From Arion vulgaris (lineage: Eukaryota; Mollusca; Gastropoda; Stylommatophora; Arionidae), in contig CM036765.1 of the NCBI GenBank assembly GCA_020796225.1, positions 30,532,066 through 30,596,065 on the forward strand: a stretch of 64,000 nt of DNA, read 5' to 3'. Shown piece by piece: positions 1 to 10,000 of the stretch; position 1 is the first letter of the stretch, and each line of letters begins with the position of its first letter. The notes beneath the pieces are model-generated. The model made no database searches and was not told the origin of the DNA. It saw only the letters and a list, made by a program, of their open reading frames with translations. The translations under genes were made by a program, and so were the position numbers.

Positions 1-315
1 CATTGTCTTTCGTCGCCTCTGTTATCTCTGAGGTCCACTTGATGACTAATACCCATCTTAAAGTTGCAGTAATTCAGGACTTGATGATCATCTTGCCTTG
101 AGAATTTGGACACTTGTCTAAAGTACATTCACGTATCAAATCTCTAGTCATCTTTCTTATTTAGATCTATGTTCTAGTTTATTTAATGTTTATTCTGTCT
201 ATGTTTTCTTGATAAAGATCCATGATCGAAACGTGGGATTGTCGTTAGTTTTATCTATAGTTATATTTTTGCTTACTTATGTGATACTATACACACGTGT
301 CTTTGTTTCCCCTTC
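1..315. other. Unassigned, AT-rich
   Basis: I see no gene, repeat family or splice-linked exon here. Confidence 0.5.
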
Positions 316-321
316 CCCTTC

Positions 322-520
322 CGATCCAGAAGCACTTGAGCTTTTCAGCTCTTCGGCTCGGTGCCATGGACATCGTAACCCTTCGGTTCGGTGCCACGAA
401 CACCGTAAATCTAGAGAACATGTGGCTTGTCTGCCAGCCCGCGGAATTGAACCCGCACTCACAGAGGGATTGTCACCCGTTGTCCAATGCGCTACAAACA
501 CGCTGGGTAGGCGGGCTGTC
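322..520 (-). mobile_element. S-D SINE (tRNA-derived)
   Basis: In reverse it reads an A-box-like GTAGCGCATTGGACAACGG, a B-box GGTTCAATTCC and a tail with two CGGTGTTCGTGGCACCGAACC-like hairpins. Confidence 0.78.
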
Positions 521-599
521 TATGTCCTTAAACGCCAGTTTACTTAGTATCACCGTAATCTATCCACAGTTGTCTCCAGATCTGGTCTGGCTATCTCAA

Positions 600-965
600 A
601 TTTGTAGATAAACCAGAGCCAACTATAAACATATAAAGCTAGAGTACATCTGAAGCAGAGTGGGCATAACTTCATGCACCGAATACATCGAAAACAACAA
701 ATGCAGTGGTTTAAACATTTAATGAGAATGAAATGCAACCAACCACCAATAACAGCATACAATAAAAAGAGATCGGGTACTAGAGCTAATGAAAGACCAA
801 GAAAAAGATGGATAGACAATATCAAGACCACACTACATTAACACGGATACAACACAACAAGGGCGACTCATCTAGCCCTAGAGCGCAAATTAAAGCTCCC
901 ATCCCTACGCTTAACAGCAAGAGTGGACAGCCAACTACATCTTCCGCATGGGAATAGACAATAGT
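600..965 (+). mobile_element. LINE 3' fragment (endonuclease-RT C-terminus)
   Basis: The frame reads HRIHRKQQMQWFKHLMRMK, NKKRSGTRANERPRKRWIDN and THLALERKLKLPSLRLTARV. That is the C-terminal end of a common animal non-LTR reverse transcriptase ((R/K)xWFGHLMRM ... RPRKRW). It has an internal stop. The same 3' end recurs inverted at 34740-34830. Confidence 0.75.
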
Positions 966-1113
966 TAGAGTTGGCTGTGGTATAACTCGACGTGACCAGC
1001 AGAGAATCTGGTGGCTGTGAATGAGCATATTAAAAACTACCTTTGCTGCTGTACATCAGGTCCTCGTACCTTAATGTTAGGGCAGCGTTGTAGAGGTTTA
1101 TATCAGTAGAATT

Positions 1114-1212
1114 GCCCGAGTGGTTACCGGGGCCAAATTGGGGTGTAAAGAATGGAACCACTGTTACCTGCCACGCATGTCATAAGAGGCAACTAAGGAG
1201 GTTGGGCGTGGG
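1114..1212 (+). mobile_element. S-A SINE, 5' part only
   Basis: It starts GCCCGAGTGGTTACCGGGGC and runs to the GCAACTAAGGAGG block, where it breaks off. Family S-A has a head that resembles a tRNA A box (GCCGAGTGGTTA). Confidence 0.75.
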
Positions 1213-1835
1213 GTTAGCTACCCCACACCGTAAAAATACTAGATGGCTACAGAATGGAGAGCGAACCGAGTAAACGCTGGCTGAAACCGGACACATCGCC
1301 GTAGGATAAGCACCAGGGCTTCAAATGGTGCTGAAGATGTGACGTAAACACACCAATGCTAGGGCTGCATGAATCATATTTCCACATGAATAGAATTTAT
1401 GGGGAGGTCTGGAACATCGGTCTGGGCGGTGATCGAGAGATATAAAGTATCAGTAGAATATCAAATCATATTCGACTTAACGTGCAAGGCGATACCTTCT
1501 TGATTATCATGAAAAAATTTAACGCAGTCATATTCTACATAACAGATTCAGTCTTACCATGATATGATGATATTTATGCAAAATCAACCACCCTACAGAA
1601 CAACTTCCTCTAGAACAGGTACAAATTGTTTTCTAGTTATGTCATTGATAACTATTTCTTTTGTTATGTGATACCACTATGTTGTTCGCTACAGCTAAGT
1701 GATTCTTTGGCGCCACTGTTCGCCATCCTACGTCTCAGGTAATGCCGCATTTCTCGATGCAGATCAGAAGTATCAAGCTTCTCTGCTGACGGTTCGTACT
1801 TTATCAAATTATTTTGTTGTCTTCTTTTTGTTGTC

Positions 1836-2046
1836 TATACTATGTTTAACGTGCTTATGCGCCCATCCTAATGCAGGGGCTCAATTATACATTATCATGC
1901 CGGTGCTTTTCTCATCACATATAGGGCTCCATTCCCGGCCTATACTATGTTTAACGTGCTTATGCGCCCATCCTAATGCAGGGGCTCAATTATACATTAT
2001 CATGCCGGTGCTTTTCTCATCACATATAGGGGCTCGCATTCCGGTC
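1836..2046 (+). repeat. 105-bp direct duplication
   Basis: Units 1836-1940 and 1941-2046 start TATACTATGTTTAACGTGC and are nearly identical; a third start (TATACTATG) follows at 2047. Confidence 0.93.
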
Positions 2047-2154
2047 TATACTATGGGTTCGATTCTCTATCCTCATGTAGGTGCTCACAACTCAGTTTTC
2101 CTGTAGGTGCGCGCTCTCTGTATGGTTTAATTCTCTATTATTTTGTAGAAGCTG

Positions 2155-2372
2155 CCTCCTAGTCTCCTATAGGAGTTATGTTATGCGAACGGCACATTGG
2201 GCATTTCCATACATGCTCCGTCCTCCTCTGCAGCAGCCATAACAAAGTCCACTTGTTCAACGTCCCATGAAATTGATTAGTATACATTCTCTCTACAGAA
2301 GACGACACTGTCGGCATGTCTAAACTTAACTCAACTTTCCGCAATCGTCCTAGTGTCTGAGACTCGCCCATA
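2155..2372 (-). mobile_element. LINE RNase H-type 3' end fragment (EHVWKCPMC)
   Basis: The frame reads WTLLWLLQRRTEHVWKCPMC. The (W/R)LLxxxEHxWxCPxC ending recurs degenerately at 9430, 16040, 24075 and 32400, so it marks the 3' end of one LINE group. Confidence 0.5.
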
Positions 2373-2412
2373 TCACATACATATTTTCTTGTCTATTTCC
2401 ATCAGGGTAATC

Positions 2413-2657
2413 GCCCGAGTGGTTACCGGGGCCCAAAAATGAAGTGTAAAGAATAGAACCACTGTTACCTGCCACGCATGTCGTAAGAGGCAACTAAGGA
2501 GGTTTGGCTGAAATCGGATGCACATGTCCTAAACGTGTAGAAGTCTATGCGTTTAGGGGCCTACAAACCAATGTGCAACGTATACACGTTCTTGGCAAAG
2601 ATCAAACATATCATAAAAAGTGATTAAATTTGGTCGTAAAGAACGAAAGCAAAGAAG
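2413..2657 (+). mobile_element. S-A SINE, full length
   Basis: It runs from GCCCGAGTGG to an AAAGAAG tail. Flanks ATCAGGGTAATC (2401-2412) and ATCACGGTAATC (2658-2669) form a 12-bp target duplication with one mismatch. Confidence 0.88.
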
Positions 2658-2869
2658 ATCACGGTAATCCCTTCTTTTAATTTTAAGCACCTAGTAGATG
2701 TACGCTTATTCTACCAATAAAGTGATCTACATTTGAATATATTTATTTGGGGTCTTTTTTGTGTTCTATTTCAATTTGTTTGCATTTTCTATTAACTATT
2801 CTTCTTTCATTGTTTAATATTTCTGTCATCTACTGATTTACTATTTTAGTGATTAATACTATCTGCAAC

Positions 2870-3800
2870 TTATCTGAGGATGATGTAGTCATTTACACAG
2901 ATGGTTGATTCAACATGTGTGAAGCTTATGGGATTTCACTGCTCAAGTCAGAGGGGATGTGAAGACAGTGGTGGTTTTGCTGTGACTACAAGCAGTCTCA
3001 TTATGGGAATCACGCCCGAGTGGTTACCGGGCCCAAATTTGGGGTATAAATAATAGAACCACTGTTACCTGCCACGCATGTCGTAAGAGGCGACTAAGGA
3101 GGTTTGGCTGAAATCGGATGCACATGTCCTAAACGTGTAGAAGTCTGTGTGTTTAGGGGCCTACTAAACCAATGTGCAACGTATACACGTTCTTGACAAA
3201 GATCAAACATATCACAAAGAGTGATTAAAATTGGTTGTAATGAACGAACGCAAAGAAGAAGATGATGAAAATCATGGCAGTAACTAAAGTGATGGTCTGG
3301 CTTGAGTTACAAACTTTTATCAATGCATGTTTTATCAGTGATTCGATAAGTATGCTCAAGAAGATTGAAAGAGGTTGGGCTCTGAGACTAACAAAAATCA
3401 GCTTAATTTTTGTGCCAGGGCATGCAGCTGTAAGGGAAAATGAAAGCGCTGATAGGCTTGCAGAAATGGCTGCTATAAAAAGCAGGCGTGCAATGGTCCA
3501 GGCTGATATTCTGTATTCTCTAAGAGAGATGTGTAAATGATTCAAGTAATAGTGGTGAATCTACAACCCTAAACAGACTGCAAGAATATCAAGTCAAATA
3601 TGGTGTAGCTAAAATAGAAGATTACTGGTAGCCAAAGAAGAATAGTAAACCAACAAAGAACCGGTGTCGTTAGTTGTCACAAGCTGAGAAACATATTGAG
3701 AAGATCGGAGCACTTATGGACTAATTGGTTCGATGTGCAGTGATGATGATCTGGTGACTGAACTAAATACTATCTGCAGTTCCTTTTCAAGACTTCAGGC
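2870..3800 (+). mobile_element. LINE RNase H domain, split by an S-A SINE
   Basis: Before the SINE: DVVIYTDG and SGGFAVTTSSLIMG. After it: MKIMAVTKVMVWLELQTFIN, CFISDSISMLKKIERGW and IFVPGHAAVRENESADRLAE, then TLNRLQEYQVKYGVAKIEDYW. Catalytic Asp positions (YTDG, SDS, ENESADRLA) are visible. A stop follows TDG, so it is degenerate. Confidence 0.72.
3014..3261 (+). mobile_element. S-A SINE inserted in an RNase H LINE
   Basis: It is a full copy ending CAAAGAAGAAG. It divides the RNase H frame at LIMG / MKIMAV. Flanks ATGGGAATCAC and ATGAAAATCAT suggest an eroded duplication. Confidence 0.88.
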
Positions 3801-4038
3801 AAAAGTCAAACTTGGTTTCATGTCTGTAATGATCAATCAAATAATGTTGCAAAGACTATTTTATATGTTAATAACATAATGATGCTTCATGTACTTGACC
3901 CTCTCACGTATAGTGTACACTATAGTGGACAAGTACTATTCACTCATTTCACAGCTACAAATGTGTGTTTCATGACATCTGATACATGCAGTCTACTGTT
4001 AAGGACTTGCTGTGGACGGTGTCTATTGCCACAGCAGT

Positions 4039-4431
4039 TTTTTTCTTTTCTTTTTTTTCTTTTTTTCTTTCTTTTTTTTTTCTTTTTTCTTTTTTTTTTT
4101 TCTTTTTTTTCTTCGTCCGCTTTCAACTCAGACGAAGTTTCATCTCTGAAACTGATTTTTGCGTGAAAATCTGTTTTTCCAATTTCTTACAATGGCAGCA
4201 GCGTGCACATTGTAAATTACTTTACACTGGCAGCCGTGTGCTCAATGTACTCGTAATTAGTATTCCCTCGCCATAAATGCAGATTTTCTCCGACTTCAGA
4301 GGTACTCACGTTATCGTCCTGAGTAAGACCAGGGACTCGAACAAATGCCGGACAGTAGGTTCGAACCCGAGCTATGAGGCGTCTCACAGCTAGCAGGCCG
4401 AGCTACTATCAACTACTCTAGGCAGTCCCCC
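4039..4431 (-). mobile_element. S-E SINE (tRNA-derived) with long poly(A)
   Basis: The target duplication GCCACAGCAGT is perfect (4028-4038, 4432-4442). In reverse, the head has GTAGCTCGGCCTGCTAGC and B box GGTTCGAACC. The tail is ~75 bp of A with scattered G. Confidence 0.93.
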
Positions 4432-4629
4432 GCCACAGCAGTAACAATTAACTTGTACTTCTACTGCGTAGTCAAGATGGCGGAAGAGACAATATCTATT
4501 CCGAAAATTCATGAATAAAAGGAACAAGCTGGAAGATATTCATTCTCAAATCACTGAAAGATTGGGCCATTAGGATGTGGAGAAGAAAGCATAAATAATT
4601 TTTTTTTTATTTTGTTCTCCCACAAAGTC

Positions 4630-4762
4630 AGGAGTAGTCATGATGCCTAATATGGTACCTCGGATTGATTTTTGCATGAAGGCTTGCTTTCCTTACCACA
4701 AGTGTCCCTTGTCATTCAGGCGAGTCTTACTCCGACTTCAGACGGGCATAAATAAAGATTCT
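4630..4762 (-). mobile_element. S-E-related SINE fragment
   Basis: It shares GATTTTTGCATGAAGGCTTG, CATTCAGGCGAGTC and ACTCCGACTTCAGA with copies at 28430 and 34460. Confidence 0.6.
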
Positions 4763-4989
4763 CAATGTTGTTGGAATATAAAACTGTGTATCACACACAA
4801 ATACATGTACACTCACGCACATTCAAGCACAGAGAGAAAGAAAGTGAGATGATCATAACATAAAAAAAAACAAGAGATTTGAAAACTATAAGTATTTGTT
4901 TGAATAAAAATGTACTTAACAATATATATGTCATTTCCAATTTCTTCTTCTTCTTCCAACGTTTTCAGACATCGATTTGTATACTTTTA

Positions 4990-5425
4990 AAGTAGTTAGT
5001 GGTCAACCGAGTCCATGTACATCTCCGTATAGCTTGTCTTGGACTGATATGGGGATTGGCCATGTGTTTTTCTCTGTTCCATGTACGTTGGACATTCTTG
5101 CAGTATGTGTGTCTCTGTCATCTTGCTGGTGCCACATGTACATATGTCAGATGGGCCTATTTTATACTTGTTAAACAGATGGTACCTCAGTATATTGTTC
5201 CCTGTTCGTAGACGAAAATGACAACCTGTTCCTCTCACTTAGTTGGTGGTAAGCATCGTCCTTTTCATGCCCTGGGTGATCTCTCAGCCATTTGTTCTTG
5301 TAGGCCATTTTTATCCTTACTTTTGCTTCCTCATATGTCATACTGGTGTCTGTCTGTGGTAGCCTGCTTCCTGCTTTTGCCAATATGTCTGCAATCTCAT
5401 TTCCAATTTCAAAATGCAACATGAT
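4990..5425 (-). mobile_element. LINE RNase H C-terminal fragment, frameshifted
   Basis: Two overlapping frames read GNEIADILAKAGSRLPQTD, YEEAKVRIKMAYKNKWLRDH and YHQLSERN, then FRLRTGNNILRYHLFNKYKI and CTCGTSKMTETHILQECPTY. This is the RNase H plus zinc-knuckle-like tail of a jockey/I-type LINE. The frame changes near 5175-5235. It is cut at its left by an S-C SINE. Confidence 0.78.
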
Positions 5426-5445
5426 TAGTTCTAGATATATATATA

Positions 5446-5872
5446 TAGATTGATTGGACCATCTTCATTGCCCTTCAGTTAGTAACTATGTGTGCTCCGA
5501 TCTCTTTCTTACACAGGAAGATCTCAGTTGAAGTGCACGAACCCCGTAGCACCGACGAAGATCCCCGATTTGTAATGATGGAGAAGATATTTTTGTAGGA
5601 ATTTTATTTTTAAACTTTTCTAATGAATTTTGCCCGGGCAGCGGCTTTCCAGCCTGCTCTTCTTGATTTTGAACTGCTAAGGGTTCTTTTATGTGCTCAA
5701 ATTGAACACAGGACCTACGTTTCATCATCTGTCTCCGATAGGACTAGGAACTCGATCTCATCTACACTGAGATTGGGGATCTCTGGAAAAATATTCAGAT
5801 GGCTCCATGAGGGAGCAAACCTGGTACCTTTGGCACGAGAGACGAACACTTAGCCTCTACGTCACAGAGACT
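5446..5872 (-). mobile_element. S-C SINE, full length (~425 bp)
   Basis: Read in reverse, it has a tRNA-like head (GACGTAGAGGCTAAGTG; B-box-like CAGGTTTGCTCCC at this copy, GGTTCGCTCCC in others) and an (ATCA)n tail. Short copies keep the tail end, so that is the 3' end. It cuts the LINE fragment at 4990-5425. Confidence 0.82.
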
Positions 5873-5928
5873 GCCATATATAATATACATATGTAATTTT
5901 TGCAAAACATTTTTGGGCATATTAATAA

Positions 5929-7074
5929 TCATTTGAAAATGTGTTTCTGTCTTAGTCTGTACTGACATTGCTCTTGAAATAACCTTGATATCATCTTCAC
6001 TACATCTGGATGTAATGTACAAGCTAAAAGTGTTTCAGCAACTTCCATCTGATTCAACTGTACAAAACTCTCATTACTTGTTTCAGAACCAACAGTCTCA
6101 TCACTCAAGATTAGCTTCTCTTCCATATTAGAACTGTTTTCGTCATTTCTGTTGCTGCTCTTATTATGAAAGTTGAGTAAAGTTTTTGTATTTAGACATG
6201 ACTCTTCAGAAGTTAAATCTACAAATGGATGGCAAACATTTTCTAAGATGCGAATATCCCTGTCATCGTTACCATCAGAGCTTTTAGTTTCATGTGGCTT
6301 GTCAATGGATGACACATTTGAAATCTCAGTTTCTGTGCTAGCTGTAGTTAAAACTATGTTTCTATCAATCAGTTGAACATTAGTAAATACTCTTGGATCT
6401 CTGTGGCACTTCCTGCACTGAATCTGTCTACAAATATTGTCTAAATACTTCAAGTAGGAATCAAATGAACATGAACTGAATGCGAATATTATCGGATGTG
6501 AAGTTTGTGTCATTAGATAGTCATTGCTGAAATCTGGATAATTTATAGAGGAATTATTGAGCACAGATGGATCGAATTTACATTTCTTTGGGGATGATCC
6601 ATGTTGCATGTCATCTGTCCTATTGATGGGTAGTTCAACTTTAGGGTCAAATTGGAACGGGGTATCAACCTGAATTAACTTGTGGCCTTTCATTGTTTCT
6701 GCAACTGCATTTAACAAGGATTGGTGAGATGTCTCATCAGATTGTTCAGCAAGACCACGCTCAGTCAGAACACTGTCTTTACAACTTGCATAGATGTCCA
6801 AACTTCCTTGGGCATTACTTGTAGTTTTAGTACCACCATCAGACATGACATCCGGCACAGGTTTTACTTCGAGATCACCAACATTCACTATTTTAGTTTC
6901 GTTATGTCTTGGGTGATCTCCCTTCTGTTTTAATTCATCTGTATCACTCAAATCTTCTTGTACATCTTGATGTTCATAATTCATCAATGAGTGTTCCCTA
7001 ACACAGCTAGTCCCTAACAATTGACACACTGCAGTTTTGAGCAGTAGCAAATTCATGCTGGTTGGAACTAGACT
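5929..7074 (-). CDS. HSPBAP1: HSPBAP1 exon 7, long polar C-terminal exon
   Basis: This 382-codon terminal exon starts at acceptor CATTCACAG with SLVPTSMNLLLLKTAVC, which matches the vertebrate helix after WLNPTE. About 300 S/T/D/E/N-rich residues follow, with one ordered-looking patch (PIIFAFSSCSFDSYLKYLDN, then C-rich QCRKCHRD). It ends in VVKMISRLFQEQ, as in vertebrates, and a stop at 5929-5931. Confidence 0.92.
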   Translation of the reverse strand, partial: SLVPTSMNLLLLKTAVCQLLGTSCVREHSLMNYEHQDVQEDLSDTDELKQKGDHPRHNETKIVNVGDLEVKPVPDVMSDGGTKTTSNAQGSLDIYASCKDSVLTERGLAEQSDETSHQSLLNAVAETMKGHKLIQVDTPFQFDPKVELPINRTDDMQHGSSPKKCKFDPSVLNNSSINYPDFSNDYLMTQTSHPIIFAFSSCSFDSYLKYLDNICRQIQCRKCHRDPRVFTNVQLIDRNIVLTTASTETEISNVSSIDKPHETKSSDGNDDRDIRILENVCHPFVDLTSEESCLNTKTLLNFHNKSSNRNDENSSNMEEKLILSDETVGSETSNESFVQLNQMEVAETLLACTLHPDVVKMISRLFQEQCQYRLRQKHIFK

Positions 7075-10000
7075 CTGTGAATGAAAATACAATAACAAAT
7101 TAATTCCTACAAATAATATTTAAATGGCATTTGAAGAGCCATTTCACACTGCAAAGAGTATTCATAATTCTTAGTTTTATCACTAAAGCAAATTAACCCT
7201 CACTGCCAGATTATTTGTAATTTCTAATTTTGTCACTAAAAACAAATTAACCCTCACTGTCAGATTATTTATAAAATCTAGTTTTGTCACTAAAACAAAT
7301 TAACCCTCATTGCCAGATTATTTGTAATTTTTAGTATTATCACTTCTTCTTCGAACGCTCCATATCGACCACTTATTAAATCACTCTTTGTGATCTGTAT
7401 GTGTTCTGAGCCTAAGAGCGATTATGCATTGTGCCAGTTATGAGTCTACAAGTGGGCCAGCACATCCAATTTCTGCGATGTTTTCCATTTACTAGGGTAG
7501 CTTCCCTAGGCCCCTACCTCAGTCACCTCTTACGACATCCCTTGTAGGTCGCAGTGTTACTATATTTTGCTCCCTTGCAAGCCCCGGCAACACATGGGCG
7601 GCTAGATCTTCTATTATCATCTGTTAGTTCTTCAGTGATTATTCTCTTCTAGTTCTGCAGTCACAACTCTCTGTCAGTTCAATCAAATTATTTTTTCAAT
7701 ACAGGATACCCTTTGATCTTATAGATCTCTATACACAATATCTGATATAGTTGTTGGTTGGGAACTCTATGTTAAGTACACAAGTTCTATAATTTCAGGT
7801 AAAATATTATCTTCATGAAAGATATTACAACACTCTAACAAGTGGACCATTAACTCTCTATGAGACCATATTACTTAAAATACAAGGATAAACAAATTGA
7901 TTCTTGACTTTGTACAAAGCAACATATATATGTTCCTCTCGTACCTTATACATTACATAGGGCCTGCAAGTAATTTCTCCATACCGCTCTGTCCTGGGAA
8001 AATCACTTAATCTCTTCCATGGAATTGAGTCCGATAATTCTTGCCCCTCTCAGCAAATTCGTTTCAGGGTTTTCCGTGGGCTTTCTCTCTTTCTTAAACC
8101 CTCTGCATCCCACTTCAAAGCCTACTTTGGTATTCTTTCATCATTTCTTCTCGAGGTATGCCCAACATATCTCCATCTTCTTCTTTTTATAACAGTTGCT
8201 ACTAGTGGTTGACCAGACATTTCTCTGATTTCATCACTTCTCCTGAATTCGTCCCATTGTATGCTCATTATTTTCGCAGACATCTATTTTTAAACGCATT
8301 CAACTTACTTTCTATGACAAAGCAACATACCTCTGTTGGATTCAACCATGATGACTGCACCAAGTTATCTTCACTTGTGTCAAGAGATGTAATCAGGCTG
8401 GTTGCTAGACAACGCGTGATTGCTTCTGACAGATGACTTTCTCTATCTTCTGTCTGAGAGATGAGGGAAAAATATGCAACACAAGACTTTATAAAAATGT
8501 GTTTTTAAAATAAATCCCCTCCCTGTCCTAAAAGTGGTATTACATACAGGCAGTAAAAACAGTTTTTATACTAGATGATATGAGAATGTAAATTTAAATG
8601 GTAGGTTGCGCACAATATCAAGTCCTCACAGAAAGTGTCCATGGCATAACCCACATAACATATGTGAAGTTTGATTAAAATTGAAGTACTCACCATCGGA
8701 ACCCATACATTGATGCTGATTGATGGTTCTAGAGACTCCACGTAATGCCACCAATGTCTTGGAACATACAATGTCTGGCCTGCACATAGGGTCACAACAA
8801 CTGGATTACTCAGCTGTCTTAAGAAAGAATATGTAATAAATATTTGTCAAACTTGACAAAAGCATTAAGTGATTACTATAAAAGTGATTATAGCATTACT
8901 GGCCAGGGCATCCGCCATATAATTGCCGTTTATGCATGATTTTTATGATTCGCTGCACATAATGGTATGTCCAATTACATACGAAGTTAAGGTTAAGGTA
9001 AACTTCTAATTAATACTCATGAAATCTTCAGTTGTGTGTTCTCTCTTACAGCTATATTTGCATTAGTACTGCATTTTTGGGAGTTTGCGGCCAGAAGAGA
9101 GCAGACAGGCTTGCATTGATTGTTGGGTAGTTTAGAATGGATGGGGAGATGTTCTTCAGTGTCTTCACGACCTACTGTTGGATGAGGACACTAAAATTGA
9201 CACCTGAATCGATCAAGTGATTTAAGCAGTTTGGAATTACATGTTGCACAAGTAGGAGCTGGATGCTTGAGGGACAGAGAGAGGAGTGTGTTTAACCAGC
9301 GAGTCACAGGAACCATCAGTATGCACAACTTTTGTGTGAGCTACAAAAGACAGTGAAGTTTATATAAGAGACAACGTTGAATATATAGACAATATTTCAA
9401 GTGAACGAAAGGAAGGAAGGATCAGTATGCATATCCTTCAACATCTGTTGGGCAAGATTGAGCACCTATGGGTCTGCCCGAGTGCTGTGACTCAGTTCAG
9501 TAACCAATAACTCCTGCAGCCATAACGATATCATTTCTATTAACGGATGGACATTTCAAGATTGTAGCATTACTGGCCAGGGCATTTGCCCTCTCATTAC
9601 CTTTCACGTCTGTATGTCCCAGGCCAAAAATAAAGGTAATTGTATCAATCATTGAAGAATTCAAAGTAGGCCATCACTGTCTTCATATATATCCTGCTTT
9701 GATATCTGTAACATGTTCAGTGAGTCACTCAAAAAAACATGCATAAAAGATGATCAACTATCAAAATATTGAACAACTTCAAATGCTCAGAAAAAATATA
9801 TGGTTCCAAGAATATGTCTAATGAGGTTTTATTCCTTACAAATTCTCTGTAAATATACCTTAAATTTTGAGTGAGAATGAAGATCTGGTCTTCTGATGTT
9901 GACTTCTGTGAATATGCTGGATTCCTCATATGGAACTCGTGTTGGGTACAAGTGTTGGCTGTCATTCGGTGGGAATAGTATCCAAAGTTTTCTGAAGCAA

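Noticed and set aside
209..611. Overlapping ~100-codon frames on both strands
   Set aside because: They lie over an S-D SINE and carry its tRNA-like sequence; no protein family fits.
3225..3545. 106-codon minus-strand ORF
   Set aside because: It is antisense to the RNase H frame of the LINE.
3879..4276. ORFs rich in F/S or K
   Set aside because: They are translations of the S-E poly(A) tail.
4330..4431. tRNA gene on the minus strand
   Set aside because: The A- and B-box text belongs to a SINE head with its own target duplication; no paired acceptor stem.
8209..8436. 75-codon plus-strand ORF
   Set aside because: It is the antisense shadow of HSPBAP1 exon 6 and its intron.
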